Source: JACVRW01 sp963837445 (GTDB lineage: Bacteria; Actinomycetota; Thermoleophilia; Solirubrobacterales; Thermoleophilaceae). From it: a stretch of DNA of 64,000 bases. How positions within the stretch are numbered: the first letter of the stretch is position 1; every line of letters starts with the position of its first letter. This document shows, piece after piece, positions 19,823-27,262 of this stretch. The stretch spans positions 186,001-250,000 of the forward strand of contig CAWINK010000016.1 in NCBI GenBank assembly GCA_963837445.1, read 5' to 3'. The position numbers and the translations under genes were made by a program. The notes under the pieces are model-generated. The model had not been told where the DNA came from, did not search any database, and saw only the letters and a program-made list of their open reading frames with translations.

Positions 19823-19948
19823 GCCCCAGCAATAGCATCATGCGGCCGTGAAGCCCGTGCTGATCTAACCGGTCGTCGTCGGCGCTGGGACGCCGTTCTT
19901 GGCGCCGATCCAGTGAGCGGCCGCGAGCGCCGCTCGCTGGGCCACCGG

Positions 19949-20929
19949 CTACAGCGTCCCCGGGGGCTTGCGGGCGTTGGTGTAGACCGCCTGCCGCAGG
20001 TAGCCGCCGAGCATCATCCCGACCGTGGCCAGCAGCCCGACGAACCAGCCGTAGGTGAGCGAGATCTCGATGCCCGACTCCGGCTTGCCCAAGATCACCC
20101 CGTTGCAGAGGATTAGCACGAAGCAGGTGATGCCGACGATCATCGTGACCTCACCGGGGCTCCAGGTCAGCTCGTGCCCGCGCATGATGATCCAGGTGAG
20201 GATGAAGGGCGCCGCGCAGGCCGAGAGAAGAAGCCAGTCGAACGTCGCGAAGACCTCCCACGCGCTGGCGTCGCTGTTCGGGCCCGTCCCGGACGAGTCG
20301 ATCACCGAATTCGGGTTATCGCCCGTCGAGTACCAGGGCAGCCACAGGGACCCGAGGAGGGCGAGCGATGAGGCCATGCCTACAAGCTCCGCCGGCGAGA
20401 CCTGCGACGGGTCGAGGTAGCGACCGCGCTGCTCGATCTGGCCGCGGAGCCCCGCGCCCAGCCAGGCGAGCCCGGCCCCGAAGACGGCAGTGACGATCGC
20501 CAGCGTCCACTTGGGATCCTCGATGTGGAACTTCGGCTCGGTGTCGATCAGCAGCTGGTTGACGATGAGGATGAAGCCGCCGAAGAAGGCGCCCGCCACG
20601 AAGCCGCGCGCGGCTGCCTCCCCCCGGTTGCGGTGCTCCAAACCGACCAACAGCTGAAGCAGGATCGCCAGCGGGATCGCCAGGATGATGTAGGCGACCT
20701 CGCTTTCGCCGAGCACCCAGCCGCAGAGCGCGCCGTACGCGGCGGAGGGGACAGTGGCTAGGACAATCCGAAGCGGCCACGGCCGCGATGCCCACAGATG
20801 CGGCAGCTTGGGGTGCTCGGCCTCTTGCTCGGCACGGTCGACCAGGGGCTCGTCGCTCGGCTCCACGGCCGCCGTCCCGGCTCCGCCCCCAGCACCCCGC
20901 CCGGAAGCTCCCCGGTTCGACGCTTCCAT
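19949..20929 (-). CDS. Polytopic membrane protein of unknown function
   Basis: A 326-residue protein. The N-terminal 45 residues are Gly/Ala/Glu-rich and cytosolic-looking. About seven hydrophobic segments follow, including VAYIILAIPLAILLQLLVGL, GFVAGAFFGGFILIVNQLL, WTLAIVTAVFGAGLAWLGAG, ASSLALLGSLWLPWYS, VTMIVGITCFVLILCNGVIL and YGWFVGLLATVGMMLGGYL. I recognise no family. ATG 20929 is preferred because TACGTT lies 8 nt before it. It stands alone between an unrelated methyltransferase and glcF. Confidence 0.75.
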   Translation of the reverse strand: MEASNRGASGRGAGGGAGTAAVEPSDEPLVDRAEQEAEHPKLPHLWASRPWPLRIVLATVPSAAYGALCGWVLGESEVAYIILAIPLAILLQLLVGLEHRNRGEAAARGFVAGAFFGGFILIVNQLLIDTEPKFHIEDPKWTLAIVTAVFGAGLAWLGAGLRGQIEQRGRYLDPSQVSPAELVGMASSLALLGSLWLPWYSTGDNPNSVIDSSGTGPNSDASAWEVFATFDWLLLSACAAPFILTWIIMRGHELTWSPGEVTMIVGITCFVLILCNGVILGKPESGIEISLTYGWFVGLLATVGMMLGGYLRQAVYTNARKPPGTL

Positions 20930-20937
20930 CGCACCGA

Positions 20938-20943
20938 AACGTA
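20938..20943 (-). promoter_or_regulatory. Candidate -10 element (TACGTT, minus strand) for the membrane protein gene
   Basis: On the minus strand TACGTT ends 8 nt before ATG 20929 and no ribosome-binding site intervenes: another leaderless-type arrangement. Confidence 0.4.
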
Positions 20944-21024
20944 CACCCCGCGGTCTCGAGGGGCGCCAGTGGTCGAGGCCGCTGGCTCGATGAACGAGCC
21001 GAGCTCCCGGACGGGTCTGACCCC

Positions 21025-22287
21025 TTAGCCGATCGAGCGGGCCAGCAGCTCCATCGGGTGCAGGACTGGGAGCGGGCGTCCGAGGCGCTCGGTGTGCGCG
21101 GTGATCTGCAGCGCGCATCCCGGGTTCCCCGCCACGACGGCCTCGGCTCCCGTATCCAGGAGGTTGCGCGCCTTGCGCTCGCCAAGCTGGGCCGCGGGCT
21201 CGGGCTGCACCAGGTTGTAGATCCCTGCCGAGCCGCAGCACAGCTCCCAGTCGGCCGGCTCGACCAGCTCGAGGCCCGGGATCCCGCGCAGCAGCTCTCG
21301 CGGCTGGGCGCGCACGCCCTGGGCGTGGGCGAGGTGGCAGGCGTCGTGGTAGGCAACCTTGATCCCGACCGGGCGGCGCTCGGCGCGCGGGCCGGCCTCC
21401 GCGAGGAACTCGCTCACGTCGCGGACGCGCGCGCTGAACGCGGCCGCCCGCTCCGCCCATTCCGGCTCGTCGCGCAGCAGGTGGTCGTAGTCCTTCATCG
21501 CCGAGCCGCAGCCGGCGGCATTCACGATCACCGTGTCGTAGCCCCCGAGCGCCTCGATCGTCGCCCTGGCCAGCGCCGTGGCCTCGTGATCCTCGCCGGC
21601 GTGCATCGGCAGGGCCCCGCAGCAGCGCGGCAGGCGCGGCATGTGCACCTCGAAGCCCTCCGCCGCGAGCACCCGGGCGGTGGCCTCGTTCACGTGCGCG
21701 AAGAACACGCGCTGGACACAGCCCTGGAGCAGAGCCACGGTTCCGCGCTTCTCGCCACGGGCCTCGAAGCGCTCGGGCAGTCGCGAGAGCGAGCGCCGCA
21801 TCGACGCCTCCGGAGTCATCGCCACCATCGCCGCGAGCCGCGGCGCCAGCCGGCGCACGCGCGGCCGGCGCGCGAGGCGGGGGAGGCCGAGCTTCTGCGC
21901 GAGCGCGGCCCCGGGCGCGAGCGCGCGCAGGCGGCCCGGCCTCGTGAACAGCTCGAAGATCAGGCGCCGGTGCGCGCGCTCGAGCGGCGGGCGCTCGAAG
22001 TTGCGCTCGAGCTGCGGCCGCGCGTCCTCGATCAGCTTGTCGTACTGCACGCCGGACGGGCAGGCGGTCACGCAGGCCATGCAGCCGAGGCAGCGGTCGA
22101 GGTGGGTCACGAGCGGCGCGGAGATCTCCTCGTGCCCCTCCTTCATCAGGACGATGCGCCCCCGCGGCGAGTCCATCTCCTCACCCCAGAGCACGTACGT
22201 CGGGCAGGTGGGCAGGCAGAAGCCGCAGTGCACGCAGTCGTCGATCAGGTCGAGCTGCGGTGCGCGCGTGTCGTCGTAGCCGCTCAC
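21025..22287 (-). CDS. glcF: Glycolate oxidase iron-sulfur subunit
   Basis: A 420-residue protein with two 4Fe-4S motifs near the N-terminus (CVHCGFCLPTCPTY and CLGCMACVTACPSG). Two cysteine-rich CCG-type domains follow: LPRCCGALPMHAGE with the AAGCGSAMKDY segment, then DACHLAHAQG with WELCCGSAGIYNL. This is the GlcF architecture: it passes electrons from the GlcD/GlcE flavin subunits towards the respiratory chain. The GTG start overlaps the glcE stop, making this the last gene of lldP-glcD-glcE-glcF. A GGCTCG/CGAGCC hairpin at 20984-21000 lies 25 bp past the stop and may contribute to termination. Confidence 0.93.
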   Translation of the reverse strand: MSGYDDTRAPQLDLIDDCVHCGFCLPTCPTYVLWGEEMDSPRGRIVLMKEGHEEISAPLVTHLDRCLGCMACVTACPSGVQYDKLIEDARPQLERNFERPPLERAHRRLIFELFTRPGRLRALAPGAALAQKLGLPRLARRPRVRRLAPRLAAMVAMTPEASMRRSLSRLPERFEARGEKRGTVALLQGCVQRVFFAHVNEATARVLAAEGFEVHMPRLPRCCGALPMHAGEDHEATALARATIEALGGYDTVIVNAAGCGSAMKDYDHLLRDEPEWAERAAAFSARVRDVSEFLAEAGPRAERRPVGIKVAYHDACHLAHAQGVRAQPRELLRGIPGLELVEPADWELCCGSAGIYNLVQPEPAAQLGERKARNLLDTGAEAVVAGNPGCALQITAHTERLGRPLPVLHPMELLARSIG

Positions 22288-23372
22288 ACGCAGACCCCCG
22301 CTGGGTCGAAGCGCTCCTTCACGCGCTGCATGAGCGCCTGCGCGGCGGGATCGATCTCGCCCCAGGGATCCAGGCCGAGCTCAGCCGGCCGGTCCTGGAC
22401 CGCGGCGATCCAGCCGTGCCGCAGGCGCTCGACCGCCGTGGCCGACGGCTCCTCGAACCTCAGCCACGAGACCCCGAGCGCGGCGCGGCCCACCAGCGAG
22501 GCGCCCAGGTCGTCGGCCGTGCGGAGCAGGTCGGGCAGGCGCGTGACGAGGCCGGAGACCTTCACCACCAGCGGCCCACGCTGCGCGGCGCGCTGCTCGT
22601 CCCAGAGCGCCTTGTCCTCGTCGACGATCTCGGTGGAGAGACCCTCCCGGCGGAGCAGCACCTCGGCCGCCTCGGCCTGCGGGCGCGGCGCCGCTCCGGC
22701 GAAGCGGGCGAGCACCGTGCCGCGCCCGGCGTGCCAGCGCACGTCGAGCCCGTGGTGCTCGAGCGCCGACTGCCCGAGTGCCGCCGCGCCGCGCGCCAGC
22801 TCGTCGGCGTCGCCCGAGGCGCCCGTGGCGGTTGCGGTCTCGGGCGCGAGCGGGTGCAGCCGCACGGACAGCTCGACGATGGCGCCGAGCGTGCCGAACG
22901 AGCCGGTGAACAGCTTTGCGATGTCGTAGCCGGCCACGTTCTTGATCACCTTGCCGCCGCTCTTCGCGAGCGTGCCGTCGGAGAGCGCCACGCGCATGCC
23001 CACGACCAGGTCGCGCGGGCCGCCGTAGCGGGCGCGGAGCGGTCCGGTGTCCGCGGCGGCCACCACGCCGCCGACCGTGGCGCCGCCGTCGGGCGGGTCG
23101 AGGGCGAGCATCTGGCCCGCCTTGGCGAACGTGGCCTGAGCGTCGGCGAGCCGCACGCCGGGCTCGAGCACGGCGGTGAGGTCGCCCGCGTTGTGCTCCA
23201 CGATCGCGTTCAGCCCCGCCGTGGAGAGCTCGATCGTCCCCGGGGGCGCCGGTCGCGTCCAGCCGATCTTGGTGCCGGCCCCGCGGAGGCGGACCGGTGT
23301 GCCGGCCTCGGCCGCGGCGCTGAGCGCGGCGCCGAGCTCCTCGCGTGTGGCGGGGGCCTCCGCCACGTGCAT
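22284..23372 (-). CDS. glcE: Glycolate oxidase FAD-binding subunit GlcE
   Basis: A 362-residue PCMH-type FAD-binding subunit. It shows PVRLRGAGTKIGW, DLTAVLEPGVRLADAQ, LALDPPDGGATVGGVVAAADTGPLRARYG and GGKVIKNVAGYDIAKLFTGSFGTLGAIVELSVRLHP. It is shorter than GlcD and has a degenerate C-terminal substrate domain, as expected for GlcE. The ATG overlaps the glcD stop (ATGA) and the stop overlaps the glcF GTG, so the three subunits are coupled. Confidence 0.92.
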   Translation of the reverse strand: MHVAEAPATREELGAALSAAAEAGTPVRLRGAGTKIGWTRPAPPGTIELSTAGLNAIVEHNAGDLTAVLEPGVRLADAQATFAKAGQMLALDPPDGGATVGGVVAAADTGPLRARYGGPRDLVVGMRVALSDGTLAKSGGKVIKNVAGYDIAKLFTGSFGTLGAIVELSVRLHPLAPETATATGASGDADELARGAAALGQSALEHHGLDVRWHAGRGTVLARFAGAAPRPQAEAAEVLLRREGLSTEIVDEDKALWDEQRAAQRGPLVVKVSGLVTRLPDLLRTADDLGASLVGRAALGVSWLRFEEPSATAVERLRHGWIAAVQDRPAELGLDPWGEIDPAAQALMQRVKERFDPAGVCV

Positions 23373-24817
23373 CAGAAGCGCTCCGCGACGCCCGCCTGCT
23401 CGAGCGGGTGGCGGCGGTAGGGGCCCGGCACCTCCCCGCAGAGTCGCGGCGTGGGCATCACCTTGCCCGGATTCGCCCGCCCGTCGGGGTCGAACGCGCA
23501 GCGCAGGCGCTGGAAGGTGGCGAGGTCCGGCTCCCCGAACATCGAGGGCATGTAGCGCTTCTTGTCCACGCCCACGCCGTGCTCACCCGTGATCGAGCCA
23601 CCGGCATCCACGCACGCCTTCACGATCAGCCCGGCCAGCTCCTCGGCGCGCTCTGCCTCGCCGGGCTTCGCGCCGTCGTAGCAGACGAGCGGGTGCAGGT
23701 TGCCGTCGCCCGCGTGGAACACGTTGGCCACCTGGAGATCGTGCTCCTTCGCGAGCTCATCGATCTTGGCGAGCACCTCGGTCAGGCACGTGCGCGGGAT
23801 CACGCTGTCCTGCACGTAGTAGTTCGGCGCGATGCGGCCCATCGCGGCGAAGGCCGCCTTGCGAGTGCGCCAGATCAGCTCGCGCTCGGCCTCGTCCTGC
23901 GCCACGCGGACGCTGTCCGCGCCCTGGCACATCTCGATCACGTGCTCGAAGCGCGTCTCGCACTCGGCTTCCGAGCCGTCCAGCTCCACCACGAGCGCCG
24001 CGCCGGCGTCCACCGGGTAGCCGGCTCCGGTCGCGCCCTCGGCGGCGCGGATCGAGAGGTTGTCCATCATCTCGATCGCGCCGGGCACGATCCCCTCGGA
24101 GACGATCCGCGACACCACCTCGCCCGCCTCGACGGTCGAGCCGAAGAACGCCACCAGCGTGCGGACCGCCTCTGGCTTCGGCACCACCCGCAGCCAGATC
24201 TTCGTGGCGATCCCGAGCGTGCCCTCCGAGCCGACGAAGGCGCCGAGCAGGTCGTATCCGGGATGGTCCAGCTCGGGGCCGCCGAGGGTGACCTCCGAGC
24301 CGTCCGGAAGCACCAGCTCGAGCCCGGTCACGTAGTTCGTGGTGAACCCGTACTTGAAGCAGTGCGCGCCGCCGGAGTTCTCGGCCACGTTGCCCCCGAT
24401 CGTGCAGACGATCTGGCTCGACGGGTCGGGCGGGAAGAAGTGCGTGGGCGCAACCGCCTGCGAGACCGCGATGTTCGTGACCCCGGGCTCCACGAGCACG
24501 CGCCCGTTCGGGATGTCGACCTCGAGGATGCGCCGCAGCCGCGAGAGCGCGATCAGGATGCCCTCCTCGACGGGCAGCGCGCCGCCCGAGAGCCCGGAGC
24601 CGGCGCCGCGGGCCACCCACGGCACCTCGGCCTCGTGGCAGGCGCGCACCACCGCGGCCACCTCGGCGGCCGTGGCGGGGAGCACGACGGCGGCGGGGGT
24701 CACCGCGTACTGCAGCAGCCCATCGGACTCGTATGTGGCGAGCTGCCTCTGGTGTGTGACGACGTGCTCCGCGCCGACGATGCCCCTCAGCCGCTCGACC
24801 AGGGGGCCGTGGGTCAC
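23372..24817 (-). CDS. glcD: Glycolate oxidase FAD-linked subunit GlcD (possibly D-lactate active)
   Basis: A 481-residue FAD-linked oxidase. GTG 24817 is chosen as start because it overlaps the lldP stop (GTGA), and the family sequence begins MTHGPLVERLRGIVGAEHVV. The FAD-binding segment shows PWVARGAGSGLSGGALPVEEG and SSQIVCTIGGNVAENSGGAHC. The C-terminal domain has NVFHAGDGNLHPLVCYD and GGSITGEHGVGVDKKRYM, carrying the conserved substrate and metal His residues. GlcD-type enzymes oxidise glycolate to glyoxylate, and close relatives act on D-lactate or other 2-hydroxy acids. The permease upstream could transport either substrate. Confidence 0.93.
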   Translation of the reverse strand: MTHGPLVERLRGIVGAEHVVTHQRQLATYESDGLLQYAVTPAAVVLPATAAEVAAVVRACHEAEVPWVARGAGSGLSGGALPVEEGILIALSRLRRILEVDIPNGRVLVEPGVTNIAVSQAVAPTHFFPPDPSSQIVCTIGGNVAENSGGAHCFKYGFTTNYVTGLELVLPDGSEVTLGGPELDHPGYDLLGAFVGSEGTLGIATKIWLRVVPKPEAVRTLVAFFGSTVEAGEVVSRIVSEGIVPGAIEMMDNLSIRAAEGATGAGYPVDAGAALVVELDGSEAECETRFEHVIEMCQGADSVRVAQDEAERELIWRTRKAAFAAMGRIAPNYYVQDSVIPRTCLTEVLAKIDELAKEHDLQVANVFHAGDGNLHPLVCYDGAKPGEAERAEELAGLIVKACVDAGGSITGEHGVGVDKKRYMPSMFGEPDLATFQRLRCAFDPDGRANPGKVMPTPRLCGEVPGPYRRHPLEQAGVAERF

Positions 24818-26496
24818 TTCACGACCATCCAGTCCAGCACCGCTGTCGACTGCAGGTACACGATTCCGCACATCAAGATCATCAGCACGAGGCTCCAGCC
24901 GAGCACCTTACGGAAGAGGTCGCCCTCCTGGCCCGCGAGGCCCACGGCGGCCGCGCCGATCGCCAGGTTCTGCGGCGAGATCATCTTCCCGAGCACGCCA
25001 CCGGAGCTGTTCGCCGCGGCGAGCAGCGTGGGCGAGATCCCCGCGTCGTTCGCGGCGGTCACCTGAAGCGCCCCGAACAGCGCGTTCGAAGAGGTGTCCG
25101 ATCCGGTCACCGCCACGCCCAGCCATCCGATCATGGCCGACAGGAACGCGAAGAACGAGCCCGCGCCGGCGGCCCAGAGCCCGAGCGTGATCGTGAGCCC
25201 TGCCTGGTTCATCACGTACGCCAGCGCCAGCACCGAGGCGACCGTGACGATCGCCCACTTGAGCTGATCGAGCGTCTTCCCGAGCACACGCACCGAGCGT
25301 CCCGGCGTCAGCCCGATCACCGCCATCGTGATGATGCCGGCGATCAGCATCAGCGTGCCGGTGGCGGGCAGCCAGTTGAAGTTGAACGTCATGCTGCTGA
25401 GCGCCTCTCCGTCCGGACTGCGCACGTCGAGACCCGGCCACTGGAACGTGGTGGTCCACGGTGACTCGGCCAGCCAGTCCTTCACCGCCGGTATCTGCGC
25501 GATGGAGAAGACGGCGATGATGATCATGTACGGCGAGTACGCGCGGACGACGTCCGCCGCCGGATCCTTGCGAGTGTCGTCCCGGCGCTGTACCTCGCGC
25601 TCCATCACGGCGTCGTGCACCGCGCCGCCCGCAGCAGCCGGCCGCGCGAAACGGCCGCCTGCGACCTCGGCGCGCAGCGGCTCCCCCGGCGACCAGATGC
25701 GCAGGAAGGCCACGATCGCGGCGGTCGACAGCAGCGAGGCCACGATGTCCGTGAGCTCGACCGAGATGTAGTTCGCGCATGCGAACTGGCCGACCGCGAA
25801 CGTGAGGCCGCCGATCACGGCGACGGGCCAGGTCTGCTTGATGCCGCGGCGCCCGTCGACCATGCCGATCAGGATCAGCGGCACGATGAGGGCGAGGAAC
25901 GGGGTCTGGCGACCGACCATGGCGCCGAGGTCGCCCTTGTCGATGCTCGTGATCTCGGAGAGCGTGATGATCGGCGTGGCGATCGCGCCGAAAGCGACCG
26001 GCGCGGTGTTCGCCACGAGGGCGATCGCGGCAGCCTTGATCGGCTTGAAGCCGACGGCGATCATCATCACGGCGGTGATCGCCACAGGGGTACCGAAGCC
26101 GGCGAGCGCTTCCAGCAGCGCACCGAAGCAGAAGGCGATGATCACGGCCTGGATGCGCTGGTCCTCCGAGATCCGGCCGAAGGATCTGCGCAGCACAGCG
26201 AAGTGGCCCGTCTCGACGGTCATGTTGTAGACCCAGATCGCCATCACGACGATCCACATGATCGGGAAGAGGCCGAACGCGGCCCCCTCGAGTGCCGACA
26301 GGCCCGTCTGGTCGACCGGCATGCCGTAGACGATCATGGCCACCGCCATCGCGATGCCGAGTGCGATCAGCGCGGCCCACTGCGCCTTCATCTTCAGGCC
26401 ACCGAGCAACACGAACAGCGCCAGAATCGGAAGAGCCGCGAAGATCGCGGTCACGCCGAGCGAGTCCGAGATCGGGTTGAAGTCCTGCGTGTACAC
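24814..26496 (-). CDS. lldP: L-lactate / glycolate permease (LldP/GlcA family)
   Basis: A 560-residue secondary transporter of the LctP family with about 12-14 transmembrane segments. Typical motifs are AFCFGALLEALAGFGTPVAIT, FKPIKAAAIALVANTAPVAFGAI and GSDTSSNALFGALQVTAA with the SSGGVLGKMISPQNLAIG segment. GTG 26496 is chosen because a strong GGGAGG ribosome-binding site lies about 5 nt upstream and the protein starts MYTQDFNPISDSLG like its relatives. It heads the lldP-glcD-glcE-glcF operon and is divergent from lutA, so one 70-bp region may control uptake and both oxidation routes. Confidence 0.93.
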   Translation of the reverse strand: MYTQDFNPISDSLGVTAIFAALPILALFVLLGGLKMKAQWAALIALGIAMAVAMIVYGMPVDQTGLSALEGAAFGLFPIMWIVVMAIWVYNMTVETGHFAVLRRSFGRISEDQRIQAVIIAFCFGALLEALAGFGTPVAITAVMMIAVGFKPIKAAAIALVANTAPVAFGAIATPIITLSEITSIDKGDLGAMVGRQTPFLALIVPLILIGMVDGRRGIKQTWPVAVIGGLTFAVGQFACANYISVELTDIVASLLSTAAIVAFLRIWSPGEPLRAEVAGGRFARPAAAGGAVHDAVMEREVQRRDDTRKDPAADVVRAYSPYMIIIAVFSIAQIPAVKDWLAESPWTTTFQWPGLDVRSPDGEALSSMTFNFNWLPATGTLMLIAGIITMAVIGLTPGRSVRVLGKTLDQLKWAIVTVASVLALAYVMNQAGLTITLGLWAAGAGSFFAFLSAMIGWLGVAVTGSDTSSNALFGALQVTAANDAGISPTLLAAANSSGGVLGKMISPQNLAIGAAAVGLAGQEGDLFRKVLGWSLVLMILMCGIVYLQSTAVLDWMVVK

Positions 26497-26566
26497 CGTG
26501 CCTCCCTCGTTGCCCTGTGCCCCCTTGAGGCTTGCCCGACGCCTGCATCGGGGAAACTCCACATCC

Positions 26567-27262
26567 GTGCGAGTCGGCCTCTTCGTCACCTGTCTGGGCG
26601 ACACGCTCTTTCCCTCCACCGGCCAGGCCGTGGTCCGGCTACTGGAGCGCCTGGGGCACGAGGTGGAGTTCCCCGAAGAGCAGACCTGCTGCGGCCAGAT
26701 GCACCTGAACAGCGGCTACGCAGACGAGGGTTTGGCGCTCGCGCGCCGGCTCGCGGGCGTGTTCGACGGGTACGAGGCGGTCGTGACCCCGTCCGCGTCC
26801 TGTGCCGGCATGGTGCGTGAGCAGCTCGGCGAGGAGGCGCCGCCGCTCTACGAGCTGTCCGAGTTCCTGGTGGACGTGCTGGCGGTCGACGATGTTGGCG
26901 CCTACTACCCGCACCGGGTGACCTACCACCCGACCTGCCACTCGCTGCGTGCCCTGCGGGTGGGCGAGAAGCCGCAACGGCTACTGCGTTCGGTGCGCGG
27001 ACTCGACCTCGCGGAGCTGGGCGATCCGCTCGAGTGCTGCGGCTTCGGCGGGACGTTCGCGGTCAAGAACGCTGATGTCTCGACGGCGATGATGTCGGAC
27101 AAGGTGCGCGATGTCCTCGACACGAGGGCGGAGGTCTTGTGCGCCGTCGACTCGTCGTGCCTGATGCACATCGGCGGCGGGCTGGCGCGGGGGAGGACGG
27201 GCGTCCGCACCGTCCACCTTGCCGAGATCCTCGCCTCGACCGAGGAGGAGCCATGGCCCTGA
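26567..27262 (+). CDS. lutA: L-lactate utilization protein LutA (iron-sulfur/CCG domain)
   Basis: A 231-residue protein with two CCG domains: EQTCCGQMHLNSGY with PSASCAGMV, then YHPTCHSLRAL, DPLECCGFGGTFAVKN and VDSSCLMHIGGGL. It is one component of the LutABC complex that oxidises L-lactate to pyruvate independently of flavin lactate dehydrogenases. GTG 26567 gives MRVGLFVTCLGDTLFPS, the expected N-terminus. The end overlaps the lutB ATG at 27253 by 10 bp. It is divergent from the lactate/glycolate permease. Confidence 0.93.
   Translation: MRVGLFVTCLGDTLFPSTGQAVVRLLERLGHEVEFPEEQTCCGQMHLNSGYADEGLALARRLAGVFDGYEAVVTPSASCAGMVREQLGEEAPPLYELSEFLVDVLAVDDVGAYYPHRVTYHPTCHSLRALRVGEKPQRLLRSVRGLDLAELGDPLECCGFGGTFAVKNADVSTAMMSDKVRDVLDTRAEVLCAVDSSCLMHIGGGLARGRTGVRTVHLAEILASTEEEPWP

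Noticed and set aside
20984..21000. Intrinsic terminator after glcF
   Set aside because: The GGCTCG/CGAGCC hairpin is only 6 bp with no following T-run on the minus strand, too weak to list as a terminator.
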